The position numbers and the translations under genes were made by a program. From the NCBI GenBank assembly GCA_043807765.1, contig JAZDFQ010000101.1, forward strand, positions 5,937 through 69,936: a DNA stretch of 64,000 nt. The letters are read 5' to 3'. The notes below the pieces were generated by a model, which did not search any database, had not been told where the DNA came from, and saw nothing but the letters and a program-made list of their open reading frames with translations. Shown in pieces: positions 27,132 through 36,243 of the stretch. The stretch comes from Stygiobacter sp043807765. Lineage in GTDB: Bacteria > Bacteroidota > Ignavibacteria > Ignavibacteriales > Melioribacteraceae. Each line of letters opens with the position of its first letter. Position 1 is the first letter of the stretch.

Positions 27132-27192
27132 TGTCTCAAAAACAAAGATTGAATGTTACTTGCAGAACTTATTCAAAATTGCTTTTGAGACA
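27132..27192 (-). other. Nested inverted repeat in an intergenic gap
   Basis: TGTCTCAAAA (27132-27141) pairs exactly with TTTTGAGACA (27183-27192), and TTGAAT (27149-27154) pairs with ATTCAA (27171-27176) inside it. The element lies just after the monooxygenase-like gene and before the PHP gene. It could be an attenuator, a poor terminator or a remnant repeat; no T tract follows. Confidence 0.4.
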
Positions 27193-27203
27193 TCACAAAA
27201 TTA

Positions 27204-27509
27204 TTAAGCGTTATTTACTTCGAACAAAGTAGTGTATTGTGTGGTTTGTTCTTTAATCATGTCAGAGAGTTTTGTCATCAATATATCAATTCTCTCATCA
27301 GTGTTATCTTCAAAGCTATCGTAAGCTTCTTGTGTTTTGAAAATGTAAATTTCTTCAAAACTATTAGATTTATTCTTCTGCTCAAAAACTGAATAACTTT
27401 CCAAACCTTCTGCTTTTACCAAGTTTTTCAATTCGCGCACAACATCTAAATAATCAGTTCTGCGTTCTGGATGAATACTATACTTAATAGAAAAAACAAC
27501 TCTACTCAT
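27204..27509 (-). CDS. Antibiotic biosynthesis monooxygenase (ABM)-like protein
   Basis: The 101-residue alpha/beta protein has the ferredoxin-like ABM pattern: VFSIKYSIHPERRTDYLDVV, YSVFEQKNKSNSFEEIYIF, then an AYDSFEDNTDERI helix. ABM-fold proteins include quinol monooxygenases and haem-degrading enzymes, but no haem or catalytic residue can be assigned here. It lies 10 nt downstream of dapF. Confidence 0.65.
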   Translation of the reverse strand: MSRVVFSIKYSIHPERRTDYLDVVRELKNLVKAEGLESYSVFEQKNKSNSFEEIYIFKTQEAYDSFEDNTDERIDILMTKLSDMIKEQTTQYTTLFEVNNA

Positions 27510-27519
27510 TTATTTCCTC

Positions 27520-28374
27520 TTAAATTGTTATATCGCCATTAAAAACAACTTTTACCGGACCCGTTAATGATACATCTGTATATTTCAGTCCGTCAAATTT
27601 GAAGTCAACAATAAGTTGATCTCCGCTTTTAGCCAACAAGGTTATTGGTTGTTTGGCTAACCCCATACTATATGTTACAACAGCAGAAGCTACCGCTCCG
27701 GTTCCACACGAAAGAGTTTCATCTTCAACACCTCGCTCGTAGGTTCTAATCTTCAGTAGGTCATCTTCATACTTAATGAAATTAACATTAACTCCATTTG
27801 GAGCAAAAACTTCATGGTATCTTATCATCTTCCCTAATTCATAAACCGGAAAATCGTTTAGATTGGAATAGAATGATTGTGAATCAGCTTTATCCCGAAG
27901 TACATCCTCAGCATTTATAACTACGTGAGGTGAACCGGTGTTAACGTAAGAAGCTTTTATTGACTGACTGTCAATTCGAATTACAAAACCGAGTTTAACA
28001 TCCTCCGGCTGCCGGAAATTAAACTTAACAAGCCCGTTAGTTAGAACGGAGCCAGAATAGATTTGTTCTTCAAACTCAAATTTGATGTCTGAACTTTTAG
28101 TCCAGCCAATTACTGTTGAATAAAACAAAGAACATCTTGCGCCATTACCACAAAGTGAACCTTCGAAACCATCGGCATTATAGTATTTCATAAGAAATAC
28201 TGAATTATTTGTCGGCTCTAAAAGTAATACCCCATCCGCGCCAATACCGGTTCTTCTATTACAAATCCGGGCAATTTTGGAAGGCGTAAGCTCCAATTTC
28301 GGGTTGATTTTCTTATCGAAAAGGATAAAATCGTTTCCCGAGCCGCTCATTTTTGTAAAAAAATACTTCATCAT
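27520..28374 (-). CDS. dapF: Diaminopimelate epimerase
   Basis: It interconverts LL- and meso-diaminopimelate in lysine and peptidoglycan synthesis. The catalytic cysteines are in GSLCGNGARCS and DETLSCGTGAVASA, and FTKMSGSGNDFILFD is the usual start. The ATG at 28374, immediately followed by a second ATG at 28371, gives 284 residues. A longer frame from 28413 would read through the promoter. The -7 element ends only 8 nt before the start, so the mRNA may be almost leaderless. Confidence 0.94.
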   Translation of the reverse strand: MMKYFFTKMSGSGNDFILFDKKINPKLELTPSKIARICNRRTGIGADGVLLLEPTNNSVFLMKYYNADGFEGSLCGNGARCSLFYSTVIGWTKSSDIKFEFEEQIYSGSVLTNGLVKFNFRQPEDVKLGFVIRIDSQSIKASYVNTGSPHVVINAEDVLRDKADSQSFYSNLNDFPVYELGKMIRYHEVFAPNGVNVNFIKYEDDLLKIRTYERGVEDETLSCGTGAVASAVVTYSMGLAKQPITLLAKSGDQLIVDFKFDGLKYTDVSLTGPVKVVFNGDITI

Positions 28375-28382
28375 TTCAGTTT

Positions 28383-28390
28383 CAAATTTA
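28383..28390 (-). promoter_or_regulatory. -7 element for dapF
   Basis: TAAATTTG on the minus strand matches TAnnTTTG, with TTG at about 20 nt upstream as a -33 candidate. The distance to the ATG is 8 nt, which leaves almost no 5' leader. Confidence 0.6.
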
Positions 28391-28544
28391 CGGGAATAGG
28401 ATTCCTTAAGCAATGAAAAAGATGTTCTGGCACGGTTTTTTGCAATTAGACCTTGATAAATTCATCCTTTTCTCGATAATTATTGACGGATAACTATTCG
28501 TATCTTCATCCGGAAATTTATGAACAAAAAAGAAAGCACTCTAT

Positions 28545-29951
28545 ATGGACGAAAAGATTCCAAAGTGGTTATACAAAACCGCTAAAGTAGAAGTTGTTGA
28601 TAAGAAAATGAAAGCATTTCTGCTATTAAAGATTGCTGATCCGGAGAACTCTATTCCATTATCAAAGGAATACATAAAGGATATTATCAGCACTACTGGA
28701 ATTAAATTGGGAATTAAAGAGGAAGTTATTGATGAAATCCTCGAAGGAAAAATAAACGAAGATAGAGTTCTTGTTGCAGAAGGCAACTATCCCAAACCCG
28801 GTAGCGATGCAAGAATGGAGTTTTACTTCTCAACAGAAAAATCATTAAAGCCTCAACTTCAGGAAGATGGACACATCGATTACAAAGAAGTAAATATGGT
28901 AGAAAGTGTTGCAAAGGATACTCCACTAGCTAAGAAAATAATTGCTACTGTTGGAACACCGGGCAGAGATCTTTTTGGCATTGATATTCCAGGCCTCTTC
29001 GGCAAAGATCTTCAATTCACTGCCGGACAAGGAATTTACAGAGATCCTGAAGAGAATACATTGTTTAAGGCATCGATAGATGGAATAATTTATTATGATG
29101 CAAAGTCTCATAATCTTGAAGTGCAAAAATTATTTGTAGTGCCGGAATCCGTTGATTACTCAACCGGTAATCTCCACGTTAAAAGTTCCGTCGAAATTAA
29201 GCAGCACATTAAGGCCGGCTTCTCGGTTGAAACTCCTTACAACATTGATGTTAAAGGTGGAATAGAACATGCGGTTGTAATCTGCGGCGGTACATTAACT
29301 GTAAAAGAAGGCATCAACGGAGATGCGAAAAGTTTGATAACTGTAGGTGGAGATATTCACTCCGGCTATATTTCAAATCAAGTAATAAAATGTAATGGTA
29401 TTGTACATGTCTCTTTCGAGATGCGTAATTCGATAATTGAATGCGATGACGAAGTAATTGTAATAAAAAACAGTGGCGTAATAATTGGCGGGAAAATTAC
29501 TGCAACTAATAAAGTTACTTCTCCGATTATTGGAAATGATTATGGTGTAAACACCGAAATTGAAGTAGGTGTGGTTTTAAAACACAAAGAAAAGTTCATA
29601 AAAAAACAAGCCGAGAAAAATGAAATTGAAAGGCAAGTTGAAGAACTAAAAAAACAAATTTCTTATATTGCACAGAAACCAGATAATAACGCTAAGACAA
29701 TGCAGCTTATGAATTATAAAGAGGTCTGGGGAAAAGACACGGCGTTTCTAATTAAAATTAAAAATGACTTAAAGGATATTGAAACAGCATATTATGCGGT
29801 AGAAAATCCGGCAGTATACGCTCCGGGAAAAGTTTTTCCCGGCACCGTAATAAAAATAAAGGACAAGCAATTTGAGGTAAAAGAAGTATTAACCCATGTA
29901 ATGTTTCATTTGGTTAACGGAGAAATTCTACATTCAAATATTAAAAAGTGA
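28545..29951 (+). CDS. FapA/DUF342-family protein
   Basis: The 468 residues show the FapA layout: an N-terminal region, a central right-handed beta-helix with repeated polar strands (HAVVICGGTLTVKEGINGDA, SLITVGGDIHSGYIS), and a C-terminal coiled coil (EKNEIERQVEELKKQISYIA). FapA proteins were named for flagellar assembly but occur widely in non-flagellated bacteria and may act in polarity or the cytoskeleton. No flagellar genes are in the window. A STAS-like gene follows. Confidence 0.82.
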   Translation: MDEKIPKWLYKTAKVEVVDKKMKAFLLLKIADPENSIPLSKEYIKDIISTTGIKLGIKEEVIDEILEGKINEDRVLVAEGNYPKPGSDARMEFYFSTEKSLKPQLQEDGHIDYKEVNMVESVAKDTPLAKKIIATVGTPGRDLFGIDIPGLFGKDLQFTAGQGIYRDPEENTLFKASIDGIIYYDAKSHNLEVQKLFVVPESVDYSTGNLHVKSSVEIKQHIKAGFSVETPYNIDVKGGIEHAVVICGGTLTVKEGINGDAKSLITVGGDIHSGYISNQVIKCNGIVHVSFEMRNSIIECDDEVIVIKNSGVIIGGKITATNKVTSPIIGNDYGVNTEIEVGVVLKHKEKFIKKQAEKNEIERQVEELKKQISYIAQKPDNNAKTMQLMNYKEVWGKDTAFLIKIKNDLKDIETAYYAVENPAVYAPGKVFPGTVIKIKDKQFEVKEVLTHVMFHLVNGEILHSNIKK

Positions 29952-30024
29952 ATTTGAAGAATGGAGACGCAACTTTACACATATCTAAGAAAGATGTTTC
30001 TGTTGAAGAAAGGGAGGAATCAAA

Positions 30025-30393
30025 ATGATTAAAATTACTGCAGATACGACTAAGAACAGACTCTGCATCACTATGATTGGAGTATTACCAATTGAGGAAG
30101 CACAAAAATCAAAGCATTCAATTGAAACGGCAATAGCATCCTTAAAACCCGGTTTCGATGTGATTAATGATATTTCCAGATTTATCCGGGGCGACGATGC
30201 CGCCGGAAATGTGCTAAAAGAAATAATAATTTTGCTGATTCAAAATAGAGTAAACAGAGTTGTAAGAGTAGTAGGAACCTCAAAATCCGGTTTAATTCAG
30301 TTTGCAAACAACACACTCCAGATAGAGCAATATAAAATCAGCTATGTCCCTACTCTTGAAGAAGCGGAGTTGTTGCTAAACAAATCCGAATAA
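30025..30393 (+). CDS. Small STAS-like protein
   Basis: The 122-residue alternating alpha/beta protein (FDVINDISRFIRGDDAAGN, VVRVVGTSKSGLIQF) resembles the SpoIIAA-like/STAS fold seen in anti-sigma antagonists. No conserved phosphorylatable Ser in the usual D-S-x-G context is seen. GGGAGGA precedes the start. It lies 73 nt after the FapA-like gene on the same strand. The assignment is tentative. Confidence 0.6.
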   Translation: MIKITADTTKNRLCITMIGVLPIEEAQKSKHSIETAIASLKPGFDVINDISRFIRGDDAAGNVLKEIIILLIQNRVNRVVRVVGTSKSGLIQFANNTLQIEQYKISYVPTLEEAELLLNKSE

Positions 30394-30405
30394 GGCGGAG
30401 AAAAC

Positions 30406-30582
30406 CTATTTCTTAATGTAGGCGTTTAATCCAATTACTACATTCTTTCCGTTGATGACGCACTGAGTGGTCATATTGCCGTGTGTTGTGGCAACAACCA
30501 GCGTTTTACCCGATGAGCTTGGCGTAGGTTCTTGCAGTTCAATTGTAATTATTAGCTTTCCATCTTCAATTTTGGCTTCCAT
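30406..30582 (-). CDS. Small conserved-looking protein, 58 residues
   Basis: The ATG at 30582 has AGGAG 8 nt upstream and is preferred to an upstream start at 30606. The product is beta-rich (KLIITIELQEPTPSSSGKTL) and has no signal or membrane segment. The stop converges on the STAS-like gene. The function is unknown. Confidence 0.6.
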   Translation of the reverse strand: MEAKIEDGKLIITIELQEPTPSSSGKTLVVATTHGNMTTQCVINGKNVVIGLNAYIKK

Positions 30583-30839
30583 CTCAATCACTCCTAGAAT
30601 TTGCAAAATAATTTATACTATTATCTTCCAACTTAATTAGCAGCTCCACTTACAATAATTACATAGTAAAATAACCATGGCTAAGATAAAGAATAAATAG
30701 AAAACTAATTACGGTAAGATACCTGGCAGAATTGAGGGAGCAATTCTGGAACAAATTTTTTCATAAATTTAACAACTATCGATTTATCCGTTACTTGGTT
30801 AAGAAAAGTCAAGCATGTAAGTCAGCGATGCGGTGAATC

Positions 30840-31529
30840 CTAAATGGATTTGAATCTATATCCGACTCCCTTAATTGTCTCTATTAATGTAGAGTAATCG
30901 CCTAACTTTTTTCTAATGTTCAGCAAATGTACATCTACAGTTCTTTCAACTACAAACACGTCGCTTCCCCACACTTCATTAAGAATTCTCTCTCTATTGA
31001 ACACAGAACCATTATTGGATGCAAGTAAGAACAGTATCTCAAATTCTTTACGTGCAAGTTCAATTGGTTTTTTATCGACCCACACTGAATACTTTTCGCG
31101 GCTTATTTCTATTGGTCCAACACTTAGCTCCCCGGAACGTAATAAAGACTCATTTCGCTCATTATACGTTCTAAGGTTCGCCTTCACCCTTGCGATTATT
31201 TTATTGATTGCTATCGGTTTTTGTATAAAATCGTTGGCACCTAAGCTTAGTCCTTTAATTTCATCGGCTTCCGAAGTTTTAGCGGTCAAGAAAATTATCG
31301 GAGTGTTTTTATACTTTTCAATTGATTTAATTTTAGAACAGACCTCGTAACCATCCATAACAGGCATCATCACATCAAGAATAACTAGATCCGGATTGAG
31401 AGTAAGTTTTTCCAAAGCTACTTTTCCATTCTCTGCTGTAAATACCGAATATCCGTTTCGAGTTAAATTGTATTTGAGTAACTCCAGAATATCCCGTTCA
31501 TCATCAACAATTAGAATTTTAGCACTCAT
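30840..31529 (-). CDS. phoB: PhoB-family response regulator (copy 2), in the pst/phoU operon
   Basis: The 229-residue protein has a receiver domain with Asp52 (LDVMMPVMDG) and Lys in FIQKPIAI, followed by an OmpR winged helix (VFVVERTVDVHLLNIRKKL, GVGYRFKSI). It is a close paralogue of the regulator at 2499-3191, but it has no adjacent kinase. It is the last gene of the run TonB receptor - T9SS protein - pstS - phoU - small protein. If that run is one transcript from the Pho-box array at 39093-39132, the regulator is positively autoregulated. The likely kinase partner is the PhoR at 1481-2497 (inference). Confidence 0.88.
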   Translation of the reverse strand: MSAKILIVDDERDILELLKYNLTRNGYSVFTAENGKVALEKLTLNPDLVILDVMMPVMDGYEVCSKIKSIEKYKNTPIIFLTAKTSEADEIKGLSLGANDFIQKPIAINKIIARVKANLRTYNERNESLLRSGELSVGPIEISREKYSVWVDKKPIELARKEFEILFLLASNNGSVFNRERILNEVWGSDVFVVERTVDVHLLNIRKKLGDYSTLIETIKGVGYRFKSI

Positions 31530-31556
31530 ATCGCAACTGCAATATTGTTATAAGGA

Positions 31557-31751
31557 TTATTCAGAATCAGAATCCGCTTCTTCCTTTCTAAACCAAAGGA
31601 TGCAATCGCGGTTAATAAATAATTCCTCTTCCTTTTCTTCAACTATCCTTTTGCCGGTCAAATAAGTTTTATCCTTCTTTAGCAAATCTTTCTTTTTGGT
31701 TTTGATCTTTAAGCTTTCCGAGTTTGTAAGTTGAATATGCCATAAGTCCAT
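31557..31751 (-). CDS. Small charged protein between phoU and phoB
   Basis: The ATG at 31751 has AAGGAG 5 nt upstream, giving 64 residues; an in-frame GTG two codons upstream (31757) overlaps the ribosome binding site. The sequence is Lys/Glu-rich (LKIKTKKKDLLKKDK) with an acidic tail. It lies 15 nt after phoU and 27 nt before the regulator, so it is surely co-transcribed with them. I know no family; a role in phosphate signalling is guessed only from position. Confidence 0.65.
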   Translation of the reverse strand: MDLWHIQLTNSESLKIKTKKKDLLKKDKTYLTGKRIVEEKEEELFINRDCILWFRKEEADSDSE

Positions 31752-31766
31752 AAACACTCCTTGTTT

Positions 31767-32438
31767 TTATTTACTTTCTTCAATCAATTTTCTGTGTGTT
31801 ACAATTTTTGCTTCGATTAGGAATAAAAGATTCTCTGAAATATTTGTTGCGTGATCAGCTAGTCTTTCAAGTTGACGAGAAAGAATAAGCAAGTGTGCCA
31901 GTGGTTCAATTAACTCCGGATTATCCTTCATTTTTGCTGCTATGAATGCGAACAGATGTTTATTCAGCACATCTACTTTGTCATCATTTTTAATAACCTG
32001 TTCAGCCAAGTCACTATTCAAATGAATAAAAGAATCTATAGAACGACTTATCATTTTTTGGGCTTCCAATCCCATTTCATCAATTCCGGATTCTGTAACC
32101 AACTCATTGTAGTCTTTTATTTTTCTAGCCCGACTAGCAATACTAACGGCAAGATCACCGCAACGTTCAAGCTGATTGTTTATCATCAGTGTTGATAGCA
32201 CAAGTCTTAAATCATAGGCGGTAGGCTGATGGAGGGCCAATATATTTTCGCACTGGACTTGCAATAACTCATCGTAAGCATCAACTTCATCATCTTTTGA
32301 TTTTATTCCTTTATATAACGAAACATTACCACTAATTAAGGAAGTGATGGCTTTTTGAATTTGATCATCAACTATAGAGGCCATCTTAATTAAATTGGTT
32401 TTGAGCTCTTGCAACTCTAAATGAAATTGATGCGGCAT
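31767..32438 (-). CDS. phoU: Phosphate-signalling protein PhoU
   Basis: PhoU is a negative modulator linking the Pst transporter to PhoR. The 223 residues form two PhoU three-helix repeats (about 10-105 and 115-215); the repeated acidic metal-binding patterns are SKDDEVDAYDELLQ and KNDDKVDVLNKHL, and LERLADHATNISE is a family hallmark. It follows pstS by 21 nt. No pstC, pstA or pstB lies in the window. Confidence 0.94.
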   Translation of the reverse strand: MPHQFHLELQELKTNLIKMASIVDDQIQKAITSLISGNVSLYKGIKSKDDEVDAYDELLQVQCENILALHQPTAYDLRLVLSTLMINNQLERCGDLAVSIASRARKIKDYNELVTESGIDEMGLEAQKMISRSIDSFIHLNSDLAEQVIKNDDKVDVLNKHLFAFIAAKMKDNPELIEPLAHLLILSRQLERLADHATNISENLLFLIEAKIVTHRKLIEESK

Positions 32439-32459
32439 ATTCTTGATCCAATCCGATTG

Positions 32460-33299
32460 TTATTTAGATATTTTTTTTACCGGAAAATATCCAACTTCTG
32501 CAACTATACTTTGCCCTTGTTTGCTCAACGCCCAATCAACAAACTTTTTAATATTGCCTTCCGGTTTCTTTCGCGTGTACATATATAAAAACCGAGAGAT
32601 GGGGTATTCCCCGGATTCAATATTCTTTTTATTAGGCAGATAAGCTTGTAAAGCAGCATTTTTTTTAACAGCTAAATCTTTAATACCTTTTGCATAAGCA
32701 GCGCCGCCGAAACCGATTGCATTTTTATCTTTACTAACGGCATTTACTACTGCCGCTGTTCCGGGTAAACTTTGAACGGTCGAACTGAAATCTTGATTCT
32801 CCAACACATGCTCTTTGAAGTAAACATAAGTACCGGAGCTATTCTCTCTGCCGTAAGTAATTATCTTCGCATCGTTGCCACCTACTTCTTTCCAGTTTGT
32901 GATTTTAGCGGTATAAATGTCTTTTATTTGTGCAACGGTTAATTCATTCACTTTTTTATTTGCTTTATTTACATAAACGCTTAATCCGTCTATTGCTACT
33001 TTTATTTCTACACCGTTTGAACCATATTTTTCTTTCAGCTTTTCAATTTCACTTTGTTTCATTGGCCGGGAAGCATTGCAAATATCAGTCGCTCCATTCA
33101 GCAATGCGGCAATACCGGTACCGGACCCACCTCCGGTAACTTGAACAGTAATCCCGGAATTGGATTTCATGAATACTTCTGCCCATCTCTGGGCAAGAAT
33201 TACCATAGTGTCTGAACCTTTAATTGTTATTGTTTCTTCCGGAAGCGAGAATCCGAAAAAGATAAACAATGCAAGAGCTGCTAATAAATATTTTTTCAT
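32460..33299 (-). CDS. pstS: Phosphate-binding protein PstS
   Basis: This is a periplasmic phosphate-binding protein of the PstS family, 279 residues, with a signal peptide (MKKYLLAALALFIFFGFS). Binding-site motifs are IKGSDTM, VTGGGSGTGIAALLNG, CNASRPMK and RENSSGTYVYF, which supply the Ser/Thr/Arg phosphate ligands in the family. It lies 74 nt downstream of the T9SS protein and upstream of phoU. The ABC transporter subunits are not encoded here, so this protein must either serve a distant PstCAB or act with the adjacent TonB receptor (inference). Confidence 0.93.
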   Translation of the reverse strand: MKKYLLAALALFIFFGFSLPEETITIKGSDTMVILAQRWAEVFMKSNSGITVQVTGGGSGTGIAALLNGATDICNASRPMKQSEIEKLKEKYGSNGVEIKVAIDGLSVYVNKANKKVNELTVAQIKDIYTAKITNWKEVGGNDAKIITYGRENSSGTYVYFKEHVLENQDFSSTVQSLPGTAAVVNAVSKDKNAIGFGGAAYAKGIKDLAVKKNAALQAYLPNKKNIESGEYPISRFLYMYTRKKPEGNIKKFVDWALSKQGQSIVAEVGYFPVKKISK

Positions 33300-33373
33300 T
33301 TCAGAACCTTCCTTTTCTCAATAAGCAAAGGGCGCCCCACGAAAGACGCCCAATGTGTCTGAGAGAGAGAGAA

Positions 33374-36217
33374 TTATTTTACTAATGACATTTTTTTAGT
33401 GATAATGTTATTGTTGGTTTCTAAGCGATAGAAATACATTCCGCTTGATAAATTACTAGCATTCCATTCAACCGAATAAGAACCGGCTGCCTTGAAACCA
33501 TTTATCAAAGTTCCAACTTCTTGACCAAGTATATTGAATACACTAAGTTTTACTAATCCTTCTTTTGGAAGTGCGAACTTAATAGTTGTACTTGGGTTGA
33601 ATGGGTTCGGATAGTTCTGGCTTAATTCATACTTAGATGGAACTGTAGAGTTTACTTCTTCCTTAATATCTGTTCCGGTAAATACTAAGCTACTCCATCC
33701 TTCAGCCCAGTTAGTTGAACCGAAAGCACCAATGAACTTTGCCGATGTATCAAAGAAGCCATCGGAAGGTGGAGTTGCTGCACCTGTATAAACCGGTGAA
33801 CCGGCTTTAGGCATTGGGTTTGGTTTAGTAATATTGAATGCATCAATTAACATAACTTCATCAGTTGTTGTAAATGTTTTACCGCCTAAACCCGTAAACC
33901 ATGCTGGCATTTCTGTCTGAAATGTTGCATCTGTTGATTTGAATGTTGCTGTAGTTGAACCAGCTATTATACTATTCTTTATGAATGCTGCTGTTCCGGC
34001 CTTCATATCTGCTACTGTATTTGTTCCATCTACCAACAAGCCTTGCGGCCAACCGATTATCAATGCGTTGTGTATCTTGTTCTGCGATGATCTTCTTAAG
34101 TGCATTCCGTTTCTAAACAATGAATTGAATGTTGTGCTTGTTGTTGCTGCCGGTCCAATTAATGTTACATTGTACCATGTTGGTGATGTTCTTGGTGAAT
34201 TTGTTGATCCGCTTCCATCGTTATCACTTTCAAATCCATTGGATTGTGATGCATCTGCAATTGCCGGGTCGCGTAACGAAAATAAGAACTGCAACTTTCC
34301 GCTGTATCCAAAATCTGTATCAAAGTCATCATCCCAACCGCGGTAAGCAATCAAATACTTTGCGTTTACTGTTCCACCAAAGAATTCAAAAGAATCATCG
34401 CCGGAGTAGCTAACTTGAATGTATTCTAATTTTGTTTTATTGCCTACACCACCAAGAGTTAAACCGTTTATTTCGTTGTTCAATGAATACGCAATGCCCG
34501 GATATTCGATTCTTACATACTTCATCACACCGCTATAATCTTCAGCATCTGTTCCACCATATTCATCGGCCGGACCTTCAATCAATGCTTTTCCGCCGGC
34601 TACGTTAATTGGCGCTTTACCAAGAATGATAATGCCGCCCCAGTCGCCGTAGTTTGGTGTTTTTGTAGAACCAGCTTTTGTAAATTCGCTTGTAAATACA
34701 ATCGGTTCATCTTTTGTACCTTCTGCAAAAATTAATCCGCCCGGTTTAACAACTAAAGAACCTTGAGATGCGTTTTCGCCATAAATTTTTACACCAGGCT
34801 CAATTGTTAACGAAGCGCCGGATTGAACACGCACGATTCCTTTTAAAGTATAATCTTTGCCTTTAGTCAACGTAACATGTGTTGTAATATCACCGGCTAT
34901 AATTTCAGAGGGTTTAGCCGGGACTGTAATATTCAAGCTGCTCCAACCAGCTGTCCAATCTCTATATCCAAATGCACCAATGTAATTTGCTGTTGCATCA
35001 AAGAATCCATCTGCCGGTGGATTAGCTGCACCGGTAAAAACCGGTGAACCGGTTGTAGGCATTGGATTCGGATTAGTAAGGTTAAATGCATCAGCTAGTT
35101 TTACATCTGCATTAGTAGTAAATGTTTTACCGCCTAGGCCGGTAAACCATGCTGGCATTTCTGTCTGGAATGTAGCATCTGTTGATTTGAATGTTGCTGT
35201 AGTTGAACCAGCTATTATACTATTCTTTATGAATGCTGCTGTTCCGGCCTTCATATCTGCTACTGTATTAGTTCCATCTACCAACAAACCTTCCGGCCAT
35301 CCCATTATTAAAGCATTGGATATTTTGTTTTGTGAGGATCTTCTTAAGTGCATGCCTCTCTTATATAAGCTATTAAATGTAGAAGTTGTAGCTGCTGCCG
35401 GTCCAATCAACGTTACATTATACCAAGTTGGTGATGTTCTTGGCGAATTTGTTGAACCGCTTCCATCATTATCAGATTCAAATCCGTTAGATGAGGATTG
35501 ATCTGCAATTTGCGGATCTCTTACGGAAAGTAAAAACTGCAGCTTGCCGTTGTACCCAAAGTCAGAATCAAAATCATCATCCCAACCGCGGTATGCTATC
35601 AAATACTTTGCATTTACTGTTCCGCCGAAGAATTCAAAAGAATCATCACCGGAGTAGCTTACTTGTATGTATTCTAATTTTGTTTTGCTGCCTACACCGC
35701 CAAGAGTTAAACCATTTATTTCGTTGTTCAATGAATATGCAATACCCGGATATTCAATTCTTACATATTTCATTACACCGCTGTTATCATCTGCTGTTGT
35801 TCCGCCATACTCATCTCCAGGTCCTTCAATCAAAGCTTTACCACCAGCAACGTTGATAGGTGCATTACCTAAGATTATAATGCCGCCCCAATCGCCGTAA
35901 TTTGGTGTTTTTGTTGAACCAGCTTTAGTAAATTCACTTGTGAAAACGATAGGCTGTGTTGCAGTACCTTCAGCCATAATCTTTCCGCCCGGTTTGATTA
36001 CCAAAGAACCTTGAGAAGTATTCTCACCGTAAATTTTTGTTCCGGGCTGAATTGTTAAAGTTGCCCCGGACATTACTCTAACAATACCTTTCAGTAAGTA
36101 TGTCTTGTCGGCTGTTAAAGTTTGGTTTGCTGTTATATCGCCGCTAAGCACTTCTTGTGCAAATATATTTCCAATAAAAACAAGCAATACAACAAGTGCT
36201 TTGAAAAATAACTTCAT
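33374..36217 (-). CDS. Cell-surface protein with duplicated beta-helix domain and T9SS sorting domain
   Basis: The 947 residues start with a signal peptide (MKLFFKALVVLLVFIGNIFA). Two nearly identical units of about 416 residues follow (about 23-438 and 439-850). Each has right-handed beta-helix strands (GATLTIQPGTKIYGEN, GDWGGIIILG) and the conserved acidic patch GWDDDFDSDFGY plus FESDNDGSGSTNSPRTS, possible Ca-binding loops. The C terminus (about 865-947) is a type A sorting domain (YELSQNYPNPFNPSTTIKF) that routes it through the type IX system to the cell surface. It lies between the TonB receptor (26 nt) and pstS, so it may be a surface capture partner of the receptor. Confidence 0.88.
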   Translation of the reverse strand: MKLFFKALVVLLVFIGNIFAQEVLSGDITANQTLTADKTYLLKGIVRVMSGATLTIQPGTKIYGENTSQGSLVIKPGGKIMAEGTATQPIVFTSEFTKAGSTKTPNYGDWGGIIILGNAPINVAGGKALIEGPGDEYGGTTADDNSGVMKYVRIEYPGIAYSLNNEINGLTLGGVGSKTKLEYIQVSYSGDDSFEFFGGTVNAKYLIAYRGWDDDFDSDFGYNGKLQFLLSVRDPQIADQSSSNGFESDNDGSGSTNSPRTSPTWYNVTLIGPAAATTSTFNSLYKRGMHLRRSSQNKISNALIMGWPEGLLVDGTNTVADMKAGTAAFIKNSIIAGSTTATFKSTDATFQTEMPAWFTGLGGKTFTTNADVKLADAFNLTNPNPMPTTGSPVFTGAANPPADGFFDATANYIGAFGYRDWTAGWSSLNITVPAKPSEIIAGDITTHVTLTKGKDYTLKGIVRVQSGASLTIEPGVKIYGENASQGSLVVKPGGLIFAEGTKDEPIVFTSEFTKAGSTKTPNYGDWGGIIILGKAPINVAGGKALIEGPADEYGGTDAEDYSGVMKYVRIEYPGIAYSLNNEINGLTLGGVGNKTKLEYIQVSYSGDDSFEFFGGTVNAKYLIAYRGWDDDFDTDFGYSGKLQFLFSLRDPAIADASQSNGFESDNDGSGSTNSPRTSPTWYNVTLIGPAATTSTTFNSLFRNGMHLRRSSQNKIHNALIIGWPQGLLVDGTNTVADMKAGTAAFIKNSIIAGSTTATFKSTDATFQTEMPAWFTGLGGKTFTTTDEVMLIDAFNITKPNPMPKAGSPVYTGAATPPSDGFFDTSAKFIGAFGSTNWAEGWSSLVFTGTDIKEEVNSTVPSKYELSQNYPNPFNPSTTIKFALPKEGLVKLSVFNILGQEVGTLINGFKAAGSYSVEWNASNLSSGMYFYRLETNNNIITKKMSLVK
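33660..36151 (-). repeat. 1248-bp in-frame tandem duplication within the surface protein gene
   Basis: The two halves of the gene are offset by exactly 1248 bp (416 codons). A stretch of about 110 bp around 33925-34030 is nearly identical to the one around 35170-35280, including synonymous positions, while other parts have drifted. This points to a tandem duplication followed by local gene conversion or to a recent event. The outer limits are approximate. Confidence 0.8.
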
Positions 36218-36243
36218 ATTTTCTCCTTTTATTAGTAAAAATC

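Noticed and set aside
33939..35856. Long plus-strand frames opposite the surface protein gene
   Set aside because: They are antisense shadows; the repeated start in both copies only reflects the duplication of the real gene. No ribosome binding sites fit.
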